Below are positions 12,441 through 23,101 of a DNA stretch of 64,000 nucleotides, in pieces. The translations under genes were made by a program, and so were the position numbers. Each line of letters starts with the position of its first letter. The first letter of the stretch is position 1. The notes beneath the pieces were generated by a model, which was not told the origin of the DNA, searched no databases, and was given only the letters and a program-made list of their open reading frames with translations. Origin of the DNA: Cordilura impudica (taxonomy: Eukaryota; Arthropoda; Insecta; Diptera; Scathophagidae); contig OY821520.1 of NCBI GenBank assembly GCA_963682025.1, positions 92,401,992 to 92,465,991 on the forward strand, read 5' to 3'.

Positions 12441-13297
12441 TTGGGTAATTCACAACAGGTGTTGTGTGTCATATGTTGTATTAAAATACACAATACAACC
12501 ATTTGTTGTGAACACTCAGTTGTATTTACATGTTGTAAAACGTTTTCTTTAGTAATTTTCGATCCAACGAGGAAAGATCGCTCGTCGCTTCTGTTGTTTC
12601 TGATAAGAGAAAACACGTGCCGGTGTTTGCTTTTTGGTCATATAATATATCCTGGAGTTTTAGTTAACTCTTCCATTTTATTTTAGAATAAAAAAAAATC
12701 GTAACGCGTTTTGGCTGAGACTGAAAGAGAAAATTCTTACTAAAAATATAAACGTTAATTTTTATATAAATAAACTTACCGATGTATTTGCATTATATGC
12801 CATTTTTATTTTTTAATTGTTTATGCTGATAAAATTGTATGTACATTTGTATTTCATAAAAACTGGCATATATTTGGGACTGATGTATCTGTGGTCACAA
12901 TCGATAACCGCCTAAGTCGACTTAAGAACGATTTGAGTTAACTATGCTATCATGTTCTACTAAAAACGCTTTATATTTCTGTGAAATCCCCGTTTCTCTA
13001 ACACTGTTTAATAAAAAGTTAATAATGAAAACATACTGAACTAAATCGTAATGAAGCCCCATTGCATTTATATAAAAAGTTATTTTTCTCGAAAGCATGA
13101 TTTTCGACTTGGGCGGTTAATGCTTGTGACCACAGATATTATGATACAACATACAACATGTGCTAAATATAGCAAATGAAGTTGTACCGTTGTATCAGAT
13201 TTTTCAGTGAAAATTACCAACAACAATTTTACATTACTGTTAAGTAATGCACGATACAACAGACACAATGATACAATACCCGTTGTGAATTGCCCAA
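12441..13297. mobile_element. Non-coding element with terminal inverted repeats (TTGGGYAATTCACAAC)
   Basis: The left end reads TTGGGTAATTCACAACAGGT and the right end, reverse-complemented, TTGGGCAATTCACAACGGGT; similarity continues inward for about 45 bp through TTGT-rich sequence. The element is about 857 bp and holds no recognisable transposase, so it looks like a MITE or internally deleted DNA transposon. No target-site duplication is clear, so the superfamily is not assigned. Confidence 0.6.
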
Positions 13298-14318
13298 TTG
13301 ATTCAAAATTTGTTTGAAATTATTAAAACTAGCAGTTATAAAGCGCCCGATAGTTTATTGTTTTTTCGATTTCAAAAACAATTTATTTACTTATGCCCAC
13401 TTTATGAAGCTTGCAATGTAAGCGCCGACTTATGCCAAAAATTATAGACGCATTACAGAGTCAGCGGTCAGCGTATATTAATGTTTTCAATAATTTATTT
13501 TAATCAATCGTACATTATTTGAATTGGAAACAAACCGCAGTTAAAATTTACAAATATTGTCGATCAATTTCAAAATATTTGATTCGCGTTTTAATATTTT
13601 TTTTTAAATTATGTCGAATTCCCAACCGAAACAATTTTTTTTTCGGTGTACGATTACAGTCCGTATAAGTATGAACTTTTTTGCTACAAACCTTGGTCGT
13701 TAAGTGTACATTAAAGTCATTACCAGAATGATTACTGGCTCCTTCTAAAATTATATTTCATAAAATTCTGATAGATATTTTTAAAAAATCACACTATTTT
13801 AGTTTTAAAGTAAATTTCGAGTTATAAATAAGTTCCATCCTAATATACATTGGGGTTTTGTCAGTCTTGCAAAATCTATATTATATAAATTTTCTGGTAT
13901 ATAGCAATATCTATATACACACTTAGTATAGATGAATATACAATATAAAAACAATGTGTCCCGGACGCCAAATGAAAGACCATAAATTCAAAACATAAGA
14001 CAATGTGTTCCGTTACTGACGTTTAATTCTATGTATGGCCACAATAAAACATGTTTGAATCTACTAGAGTGTGTTATCTGTATATGTTCGAGTATTTAGG
14101 GCAGAGTTGACGAACAACAAGTGCATTTAGATTAAATTCTATATTAGAATGAAAAAATTGTGTGAAGATATTCTAAATTATTGTTGAATAACTCATTACC
14201 AGAACTTGTACTGTAAGAATAATATTTGAATTTGTTTGGACTGCTTTTATATATATTTGAACTAAATTTTTAATGTAAAGTAGTTCTTCTAAAATCTGAA
14301 AACAAATATTTATTAATA
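13298..14318. other. AT-rich intergenic sequence
   Basis: No gene or recognisable repeat is seen in this interval. Confidence 0.4.
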
Positions 14319-14404
14319 CTAGTATAGCCCAGCACTCGAAATTTGAGTGCAAATTCTAGGAAATATTTTTTCGTTTTGTCTTCCAATGTTTTTTTTATTC
14401 TATA
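14319..14404 (-). mobile_element. F1 Helitron-like element, 3' part, split by element B
   Basis: The segment opens with A|CTAG and the hairpin GCACTCGAAATTTGAGTGC, the 3' terminus of F1 read on the minus strand. Its continuation is found on the far side of element B, at 15837-15975, where the text CAATTCACAATTCAACACAG matches the interior of the F1 copy at 41641. The two pieces together are one F1 copy interrupted at 14404/15837. Confidence 0.6.
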
Positions 14405-15836
14405 CTAGCTGTTTTTACCAGGTCTTGCTTACCAGGCGCTGACTACTTAGTCCCCAATGAACAAATTCCCCAATAAAATGAACTTTCTCCCCAAAAATTT
14501 GTATGGGCAGTAAATCCATTTTTTATTCCAATTAAAAATTTTTTGGTTTTTTAATTTAGAAGTTTTTATAAGATGCTGCAGCAAAAATGCTTTAAAAATG
14601 AGCTGCGAAACCGCTTTAAATTTTTTTAAAGTTTATTTATAAACATCAAATATAACGGAATGGTTTGCAAATTAAGGAATCAGAAATTTTAAAAAATGAA
14701 TTACTTCATGCAAATTTTCACTAAAATAAATATTTAACAAAATTCATTAAATAAAAATATGTAAAAATTTAAAAATGAATTTGGGGAGTAAGTTAATTTT
14801 TTATTTCGTTTTTAAAAAAAATGGGGAATTTCTTAATTTCTTTTGGAGACCTTTTTTTTTTAAATTTGGGGAATTTGTTCACCGTGATGTTATCCCGTTT
14901 AAACCAAATTTTAGAGAAATCCGTTGAAAAATACAAATTTGTATAGGGAAGAAATATGCCACACAACAAAAAATTAATTTTGTATGAAAAGTGGGCGTAA
15001 AAGTAGGCGTGGTCGGTAAAAATCATATGGCGACCTTCCCTGGAATATGTACTAAATTTCGGAGAAAGCCGTTGAAAGATAAAAATTACTATAACGAAAA
15101 AGTATACCAAAAACAAAAATTGAATTTTATAAAAATGTGGGCGTAAAGGTAAGCGTAGCAAGAAAGATTATAATGCGACCTTCGCTTGAGTAGAGATATC
15201 ACGTTTTCCAAATTTCAGAGAAAGCCATTGAAAAATAAAAGTTTGTATAGCCATCAAACAAAGAAACAAATAAAAGGAAAAAAATAAATTTTATATACAT
15301 AGAAGTGGGCGCAAAGTAGGCGTGGCCTGTAAGTGGCATATGGAGTATAGAGATCGTGTGTACCAAATTTCTGAAACATCCCTTGAGAAATAAAGATTTT
15401 TATAGTGAACAAATGTACCAAAAAACAGAAAATTTCAGAGAAATCCGTTTAAAAAAAATTGTGTAGCGAACAAATGTACAAAAAAAAAAAGAATATGAAT
15501 CGTATACAAAAAGTGGGCGTAACAGTAGGCCTGACCGGTACGAAGGATATGGCGATGTTCCCTGCAGTAGAGAGATCGTGCGTACCAAATTTCAGAAAAA
15601 TCCGTTGAAAAATAAAAATTTGTATAGCGAACAAATATACCAAAAAAACAGAAAACGAATGTATACAAAAAGTGGGCGTAAAAGTAGGCTTGGCCGGTAA
15701 GAATCATATGGCGACCTTTCCTGGAGTACGGAGATCGTGTGTACCAAATTTCAGAGAAATCCGTTGAAAAATAAAGATTTGTATAGCGGTCAAACAAACA
15801 AACAAACAAACAGAAAATGAATTTTATATATATAGA
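14405..15836 (-). mobile_element. Helitron-like element B with five internal tandem units
   Basis: The minus strand starts TCTATATATATAAAATTC at 15836 after a host A, then the GTTTG run; it ends in GTAAAAACAGCTAG at 14405 before a host T. This is the Helitron arrangement (A, TC...CTAG, T, no duplication). The interior holds about five imperfect tandem units of 150-205 bp, recognisable on the plus strand by GTGGGCGTAAAAGTAGGCGT at about 14992, 15140, 15306, 15512 and 15672. Sequence from 14705 to 14890 and the units match element A at 714-1442. No Rep/helicase protein is encoded. Confidence 0.7.
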
Positions 15837-15975
15837 TATATATAGATATATATAAAATTGGTGAATATTTAAATGAGCCTTAAGTTATGTTGATCAATTT
15901 TAGCAATTCACAATTCAACACAGGGCTTCTGATATATAATTTAAATCATTCGCATTATCAGTATGTAACGAATTA
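15837..15975 (-). mobile_element. F1 Helitron-like element, internal part beyond element B
   Basis: After a short ATAG microsatellite, the sequence resumes F1 (compare 41725-41800: AATTCAACACAGGGCTTT here as AATTCAACACAGGGCTTC). The 5' end of the F1 copy is lost or too decayed to see. Confidence 0.5.
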
Positions 15976-17314
15976 TTATAAATATTTTATTTTATTTAAT
16001 ATGTTTTTAAGATAGATTAAACATAAGTTTTATCATTCTCAGCTTCTCCTCCATATGAACTATAACCATGCCAATTTTTACACTCCTTCATGCCCGCATA
16101 TTCCTTAAAATGGGAACTTAAAATTTACCTTCACATATTAATATATAGATAGATAGAATATGCTGGCTGATTAAAGTTAAAAAATTAGTACGATATTTTT
16201 ATAGTCTTGTACCAAGTTTGGTCCATTCGAAGCCACATTACAGAAATGCCATAAATGTATGGAAAGTGCAGCTATTTGTGATCTTATTGACCAATATTCG
16301 TATCTTATTTTCTCTAACCGCCTTGGTTATTTGTATTAAACAGTACAACAGTAGATTTAGTCAACCAACTTAATCACCATGCATGGCATAAAGTCTTGTA
16401 ACCTCTTTGACGAAGAAAAGCCTTGAAAGATTTAGGAAAATGAAATGAAAAAATGCTACGGAAAAGGGTAAAAATTTACCAAAAATGCAAAAAAAATTTA
16501 AAAAATAGCACGTTTTCTTAACATTCAAAAGTTTGTAATCATAGTTTTTATTTTTTTTAACATAAAAAACGTCAAAGAAATTAGTTATTTTTAAATACAG
16601 TGTGCCAAGAAAGTATTCTGACATATTAAAAATGTTGTTGCTTTGACATTTACGTTAATATATATTGTTTGCCCCTCCCGTTTTAATTATGCTTTTTCAT
16701 TCCTCAATATCTATGTAATCACGAAATAACGATAACATTAGTAAACAAAATTAAAGTTATGAATATGCTAGAACAAAAACAAAAGAAACTTCAGAATATT
16801 ATTGTCTAGAAAGTGTTTTTACATCGCATGTTTACATGACAAAAATACGAGTAAATAGAAAAATAATGTAAAATAATTAGCTATTTGTATGGCCACGGCT
16901 TGAACTTGAACTAATTATAGCATTCCTCTAAAATTATTTAGATCAAGTTTGGTTTTAGGATTGCTTTTGGCAGCGCTTTTTTTCAAATCGAACCCAGTTA
17001 AATTTTAAAAGTGAAATATTAAAAACACTTTGTTTTTGTTTTACCCTTTCACACTTTTTTCAGTATGTTCTACCTTTGTTACTGTTAGTTAGTAATTTCA
17101 TAAATAAATTTGAAATAATAAAAGCAGAAAATTATAGCAAAAAAGGGAACTATTTTTAAACATAAGAGTCAAAACAAAACAATTTTTGATATGTTAAAAC
17201 ACTTTCTGGACAGACTGTACTCAAGAAATTTCATTACAAAATTGTTTTTAGTTTAACAAAACAGAATATTTATAAACCTCCAATTTATTTAAAATTGTCC
17301 ACAAAAATAATTAA
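15976..17314. other. AT-rich intergenic sequence
   Basis: No gene or recognised repeat is seen. A short minus-strand frame at 16370-16624 is low-complexity and has no domain. Confidence 0.4.
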
Positions 17315-18048
17315 TTTTTATACCCTATGCCACTATGTGGTTTGGGTATAATGACTTTGTGCTGCTGTTTGTAACTACCAAAAATATTTGACCTAGACCC
17401 ATCTTTTATTATACCGATCGACTCAGAATCACTTTTTGTTCATGTTAACTTTGTAATCAAACCACAGGTCGCAAATATTTTGATGAAATTTGGTATATAA
17501 GCTTGTATCTGCCATAGGATGAACGCTACTGAAATTGGTGAAATTCGGTCCATGTTCAGAGCTAGTTCCCATACAAATGAAATCGACATAAATTGCCATA
17601 AGATCCAAATTATCATATAGATCTCAGTCAAATTGGGTTTGATTTATTATATCCATTAATCGGTAATCCAAAAATAATCCCTATAGGACAATTTTTAGTC
17701 CTAGGCCCCATATAGAGCTGCTTCCCGATTTTCACTTAAATCTATCAAAAAGCAAAAATATTGCACAGATTTTTTTCAAATTTGGTTTGTATATATTTTT
17801 TTAAAATATAAGTGACTTTACCAAATATGGTCAGGATCGGTCCATTTTTAGACTTGGTCGACATATAAATATAGCACCCGATATGAACTTTTTCATATCT
17901 GCAGCCAAAAAAATTAATAAAAATCCCACTCAAATAAGGTTTTCTTATTTTCTAGATCCACTTAATTGGACCGAAGAGATAGGGTCTCTAAGCCATGGTA
18001 TAGGGTATCGTATAGTCAGTCTAGACCGACTATAATTTTCTTACTTGT
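17315..18048 (+). mobile_element. Dispersed element F3 (TATACCC), full-length copy
   Basis: F3 begins TTTATACCCTATACCACTAT and ends with a GTATAGTCGGTCTAGACCGA palindrome followed by TATAATTTTCTTACTTG. Near the ends TACCCTATACCAC and its inverse GTGGTATAGGGTA face each other (here with small changes), giving subterminal inverted repeats. The interior has alternating short phrases such as CCCCATATAGA and GATCTTCACTTAAATCTAT shared by all copies. No protein is encoded; the short frames in it are chance openings. Non-autonomous; the superfamily is unknown to me. Confidence 0.75.
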
Positions 18049-18508
18049 TTTTATAAACATTTAAAATGCAATTAAAACTTGAACAGCAGCCACTTTAACA
18101 TTTAAGGCCGAATTTTATTTGCAACAATGCATTTGCAACGTTTTATGGCAATCCATTCCTAATTTCATTTTTGAAATATACTCATCAAGCTTTCTATCAC
18201 CTCCAGTTCAGCGCTTAAATATGGTGAAAAATGCCGTCGTAAATTAAGGTAAACAAAAGGCTTCAATAAAGTCTTTCAAACTGTGAACTTCAATCAAGAA
18301 TTCTTCAGTTCTTTCAAGAAAGTCAGTTCATCATATTCTTGGTTATGCAGAAAATTACCAAAAACACTGTGAAAAACATTTAAAAGTTTTGTAAATACCG
18401 TATTCACAAAAAAGCTTTACGGTGAGTTAAAAAGCGAAAAAAACAGCGAAAAGCACACAAATGTCAACACTGATGGAATATAAATAGTTTATTAAAAAAT
18501 TATACTTA
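18049..18508. other. Intergenic sequence
   Basis: No gene or repeat copy is recognised. Confidence 0.35.
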
Positions 18509-18999
18509 CCCCCCTATCTCACATCACACTGCAATTGTAAAATCGTTGTGTACGTATTATCAGTCGAATCCATCGCCATTAACTTTTTGTTTAAAATTTG
18601 TTTACTTCTCTCTCTTATTTTATTTTAAATAGAGTTACCGAGTTTATTATACAGGCACATGTTTGAGGGAAAATGTTTACATTTATTATTATTAGTTTTA
18701 TTTTAATAATAGTTATTAATATTTATGCTCTATAATTAACAAACTTATATGCGCATTTGAAGAAATAAATCATAATAATAGATTTAACATGTTAAAACTT
18801 TAATTACAATTTTGCAGAATCCAGTAAATTTACATTTAATTTATAACAGGGTAACATTAATCATCGTTAGTGTCAGCCACTACTCGCACGAAAAATTTGA
18901 TGCCATTAGTGTGACCACTGCGGAAAAGTGTGTGTATTAGTAAAAAAATGTGAGTGTATTGAGTTTTTCGAACATGCAGTGTGATGTGAGATAGCTGGG
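18509..18999. mobile_element. MITE with TTA target-site duplication (PIF/Harbinger-like)
   Basis: A perfect 20-bp inverted repeat, CTATCTCACATCACACTGCA, lies at 18514-18533 and inverted at 18975-18994. Extending outward to CCC/GGG puts a TTA on both sides (18506-18508 and 19000-19002). A 3-bp TTA/TAA duplication is characteristic of PIF/Harbinger elements. 491 bp, no coding sequence. The superfamily call rests on the TTA only. Confidence 0.6.
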
Positions 19000-19042
19000 T
19001 TAGTTCAGCTCTTTTTAATTGACACACTATTAAACTGTACTA

Positions 19043-19847
19043 AAGTACGAGTGTCGTCCTAGAACAGCCCGACCTGACAGAGAAAACACAAATCTCGAAA
19101 ATTTTTCCTTTAATCCTCAACATAATCTCCTTTCAGCTCAATGCACTTTTCCCAGCGACATCTTCAATACTCTGTTTATAGTAACAACTATCTAGGTCCT
19201 TAAAATAACTGTCAACCGCCTCTTCATTGTTTTACAAATTTTTTGCCAGCTAGGCATTCCTAGAGAATAAGATGCGTGATGAAACAGTTCGAATATTAAT
19301 GTTAAATTTGGATTTTGTTCATCGCAGTAGTGGCTGCGTGAACTATTGTATTTCCATGATGGAACAACCCATTTTTTCGTCAATGTGGCATTTTTTCCTT
19401 AATTTCATCACTTAAATGCTGCAATAAGTTAGCATAATACTTGCCATTGCTTGTTTTTCCTTCTGAAAATAATCAATAGAAATTATTCACCGCGCATCCC
19501 AAAAAGCAGAAACGGTGCACCGTAGTGTTCATCTTGGCAGCTCGTACGGCCTCGTTTAAAACCTGTCACCCAATATTTTATAATCATAGATGAAGAAGCA
19601 GACTCCGCCAGAACGGAACATAGCCCAGCTTTAATACTGGTTTCAAATGAAAGTGTTGAATTACATAATGGTGGGTGACCAATTTTTTTCCAAGTTTTCA
19701 AATTCACTGAGATCGTTTACTTTTGATGGCTACAAAAAAATACTAAACTACGTGGCGCCTTGAAACTTAAAACATATGTTTCATGAGGTTGTCATTTTTC
19801 ACGATCTATACGACAGCTCAGAGCGTTCTGCGACCGCCCTCGTACCT
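19043..19847 (-). mobile_element. mariner element relic, internally deleted
   Basis: The ends AAGTACGAGTGTCG (19043) and its diverged inverse CGCCCTCGTACCT (to 19847) are flanked by TA on both sides, as in Tc1/mariner insertions. Between them are minus-strand fragments of a mariner (SETMAR-like) transposase: 19483-19707 gives the N-terminal KYWVTGFKRGRTSCQDEHYG helix-turn-helix region, and near 19125-19165 RWEKCIELKGDYVE, the usual C-terminus. The catalytic core between them is missing or scrambled, and the 805-bp length is short of the usual about 1.3 kb. This is a different mariner group from the one at 27996. Confidence 0.75.
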
Positions 19848-19857
19848 TAAAGAGATA

Positions 19858-20262
19858 CTTTTATAACAAAGGGTACCTTCTTGATATTGTGCTTTATTAG
19901 GAGAAAGTCCTTTTTTAAGAAGAGCTCCTTTTTTAAGAAGAGATAGTTTTTTAAGAAAAAATACTTTTTATGAAAGTGTACTTTTTTAAGAAAGGGTAAT
20001 ATTTAGCAAAGTTGCTTTTTACGAAAAGGTACTTTTTAAGGACAATCTACTTTTTCAAGAAAATGTATTATTTTAAGAAAATGTACTTTTTTAAGAAAGG
20101 GCAATTTTTAAGACAATTGTTTTTTTTACGAAAAGGAACTTTTTACAGAAAATTTACTTTTCCAAGAAATTTACTTTTTTAAGAAATGATACTTTTAGAA
20201 GAAAATGTAATTTTATGAAAAGGTACTTCTTAAGAAAATGTACTTTTTAAGACTTTGTAGAC
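19858..20262. repeat. Degenerate minisatellite of AAGTAC-type units
   Basis: Imperfect 17-24-bp units of the form CTTTTTTAAGAAAAWGTA run through this interval. Each contains a near-palindrome of A and T runs around GTAC. It belongs to the same repeat type as the arrays at 25996, 59698, 60670 and 61520. Confidence 0.6.
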
Positions 20263-20299
20263 CCGTAAATCATCAATCCTAAAAAAAATTTTAATTTTA

Positions 20300-20515
20300 T
20301 ATTATCTGAAATACGTTTGATAATTTCTGAAATACATTTGATACTTCCTGAAATACATTTAATGCTTTCTGAAATACAATTGATAATTTCTGAAAATCAA
20401 TTTATGTTTATTTAAAATTCAATTGATTTCGTCTGAAAATCAATGAATATTTTCTGAAATACAATTGATACTTTCTGAAGATCAATTGTTGTATTCTGAA
20501 ATACAATAGGATACA
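20300..20515. repeat. 22-bp minisatellite (TTTCTGAAATACATTTGATA)
   Basis: About nine to ten imperfect tandem units of about 22 bp, with consensus TTTCTGAAATACAATTGATA. Nothing coding is seen. Confidence 0.7.
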
Positions 20516-20611
20516 ATTAAATTTATAAAAATATTAAAAGCTACATAAATTTTACTCAAATTTGGTTAAAATAATTTTTGAGAAATAAGACACCGATCAT
20601 CGTAAGTAGCT

Positions 20612-20815
20612 CAGTTAAGGCAAGGCGATTTCTTGTGATATATTTTTGGCCTTCAATTACCAACCGATTTTGACAAAAAATATACCATTTGAAAGGTATT
20701 AATTTGCAGATGTACACTATATTTACAGATTTGTACCATCCGGGACTTTCTATGGGGTAAAATTCATTTAATATTGCTGCTAACACATACATAAAACATA
20801 TATTTAAGCTTCAAA
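20612..20815 (+). mobile_element. F1 Helitron-like element, 5' fragment
   Basis: The sequence AAGGCAAGGCGATTTCTTGT through AAAGGTATTAATTTGCAG to TGCTAACACATACATAAAAC matches the 5' half of F1 in plus orientation (compare 61970-62150). The terminal TCTATAATATTAATAGG and the 3' CTAG end are not found, so the copy is truncated on both sides. Confidence 0.5.
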
Positions 20816-20898
20816 TAAAAAACTATACAATGCTTTGTATACGTTTACTAAATTTTTGTTGAACTTTGAGTTGCCTACAATTGATTCGTGTACCTTTA

Positions 20899-20977
20899 GG
20901 GCCGTATGCCAAAAATTTAAAGTGTACTTCAAGTAGACTTTACTTGAAGTACATATTAATTTTTTTGCATACGGCCC
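20899..20977. mobile_element. Palindromic micro-MITE with TTA flanks
   Basis: About 40-bp arms, starting GGGCCGTATGC, are inverted around almost no loop, giving an almost continuous hairpin of 79 bp. TTA lies on each side (20896-20898 and 20978-20980). A 3-bp TTA duplication and GGGCC-type ends are compatible with PIF/Harbinger MITEs, as for the 18509 element, but the termini are not alike. Confidence 0.6.
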
Positions 20978-21144
20978 TTAAGCTCTTATAAAATTATTTA
21001 TGAATGAAAAAATAAAATTTTCTAAAATTACCCAAATGATTGATCTCTCTAAATATAGGTGATTTGTCGTAGCCGTATGTTTAAAGACTGATAAGACTCA
21101 GGCATGTTGTAGCATATTCCATAGTTGACAATGATGGGCTTATC

Positions 21145-21868
21145 TCTGTGGTTTTCTAGAATAACCGCGTAGTCATAAAATCAAAATATTCAGGGGAGCC
21201 AAAAAACGTTATATTTGAAATTATGGGCTCGATATAAAGATTTTATATCTTTTTATTTAACAGTCGTTTAGATATGGGCAATAAACACTTTATATAAAAT
21301 TTAGAGTCAAAAATCTTCAGAGGAATAGATTCTGGAGAAGAACGAAAAACAATATGTAAATTACACTTAAAGTGTGTGCAGATAAAATAACTTATGTCGA
21401 CAAACGTCATTTTCTTTGAAAAAGAAAACTACCAATGCTACCACCCATGTAGACATAAGTTGTTGTTGAAAAATGGATTTATTTGTTCGTCAACAAAAAG
21501 TTAACGGGACTTAGGATGAGAATATAACAACGTATCAAGAATAATAGTGACAAAAAAAACAGAAATAAACACAAAGTTTTTTACAAGTGGTTATAAACTG
21601 AAAACTAATCCAAAATTATTTTTAATTTTTTTTTCATTAATAACAACGTATGTCGCTATGTGACCAAACATACGTCGTTAGTGCTGCAAATTAATTCAAT
21701 AAACATTTAAGTTACGTCTTTATTTAAAGAAAAAACTCAGAAATGGTCGATATTTTTTTTTTTTTAAATTAAACACATGTAAAGAGCGTTAAAAATTAAT
21801 ATAATTGGCATCGTTAACTCAAAACTGACAAAAATGGACTTACGCGGTTATTCCAGAAAACCACAGAT
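21145..21868. mobile_element. DNA-transposon-like element with about 30-bp terminal inverted repeats
   Basis: The left terminus CTGTGGTTTTCTAGAATAAC continues to CGCGTA; the right terminus, reverse-complemented, is CTGTGGTTTTCTGGAATAAC with the same continuation. The short phrase CTTATC flanks both sides and may be part of a target-site duplication. The interior (about 720 bp) has no recognisable transposase. Superfamily not assigned. Confidence 0.6.
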
Positions 21869-22583
21869 CTTATCTTTTCTTATCTCTTTGTTTTTATCAT
21901 ATTTCTGACAACTGTAGTGCCAGTGGTTGCCCTATACAGCTTAAAAGTATTGCTAGTTGCATCTGTGCGCCTTGTTGTATGCAACAAACATTTGTAACCC
22001 TCGGGGGCCACATCCGTTTTTGTAATTCACTATTAAAAATAAACACACACACACGTAACCGCATACACAAGTTGTGAATTTAATACGTGTACAATTACAA
22101 ATGTTGCTCTATCTTTCTGTTGCTGTTTGTGTTGTTACGTTAGATATGTTTTGTATCTTGTATTTATTGTGTATATTGTGTTGTTGTTTTTGTTGTTATT
22201 GTTTTATTTTGTTGTTATTGTGACTAACGCCATAGGTGTCTATTGATCCTGCATTAGTTTAAAACATACATACTTAAAGAGAAAACACCAACAAAAACAA
22301 CAATATTGATAAAGGGATAACAAACAACCCATCGTCATCAGCAGCAAGCACTAGGTTGGTAGTAGAGATTGGCATCGAGAAGAAAGAGTGGCTTTGGCTG
22401 TAGTGTTTTGACTATTATAGCTCTAACTGTATATTGTTGTACATAATTTGTGGTATTTCTTTGCCAATATTATGTACTTTTTGCTATACTTTTATTTTAT
22501 TTTTGTTGTTCTCGTATTTTATGTACTCGTACGTTAACCACATAAAAGTAATTTGCTGTATATTTTCCTTTTTTTCTTTACAG
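21869..22583. other. Unique-looking intergenic or intronic sequence
   Basis: No known repeat family of this window is seen. It has a (CA)n-type run near 22043 and several TTG triplet runs. It ends at a plausible splice acceptor (22571-22583), so it could be intron. Confidence 0.3.
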
Positions 22584-22645
22584 TTTCTCTTCGTTTAAAC
22601 AGGAAGGACATTGAAAGGGAACCACCGGAAGGAAACACTCAAATG
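22584..22645 (+). CDS. Candidate small exon of an unidentified gene
   Basis: A pyrimidine tract and CAG (TTTTTTTCTTTACAG, ending 22583) precede 62 bases that are open in one frame and read SLRLNRKDIEREPPEGNTQM; ATG|GTACGT follows, a good splice donor at 22646. The piece is less AT-rich than its surroundings and charged like real coding sequence. No partner exon could be found in the window and I do not recognise the peptide, so gene and even coding status are uncertain; it could also be a 5'-UTR exon ending in a start codon. Confidence 0.35.
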
Positions 22646-23101
22646 GTACGTTTTTTTGTTTTTGTAAAATATATTGCAATTGTTTTTCTATTGTTTAATT
22701 TTCACTATGTTATGGTGTAGGCCGTGGTCATTTTTTGTTTTGGTTTATTGTTAGAAATTTAAATACAATTATGGAAGTGCTACAGGGTAAGACTGTTTAA
22801 ATTGATAATACATATATATTGAAAACGAAATTATAAAATTTTATTTTTCGAAGAAACATTTTATGAATACGATTTGTCATATTAGGACAATGAAGTGATT
22901 TTGAATATGAGTATGTTAATCAAATTAATAGTCGTCCCATCAAGACGATTACTTTCTTACCTGTTACCTTTCAATTTTCTATATTGGATTGCGTCAAATA
23001 TAAATTTGACTCGATAAATTTGTGACATAAAAAATTCTACCAACATTTGTGTATTTTTAACTAAAAGTTTAAGACAACTTATTAAATATAATCTGTACTA
23101 A
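22646..23101. other. AT-rich non-coding sequence
   Basis: No gene or repeat copy recognised between the candidate exon and the Helitron-like element. Confidence 0.35.

Noticed and set aside
20300..20515. CRISPR-like array
   Set aside because: Units are head-to-tail degenerate minisatellite repeats of 22 bp with no unique spacers, in a eukaryotic context.
22584..22645. Assignment of the candidate exon to the disco-type gene
   Set aside because: It is on the opposite strand and 28 kb away.
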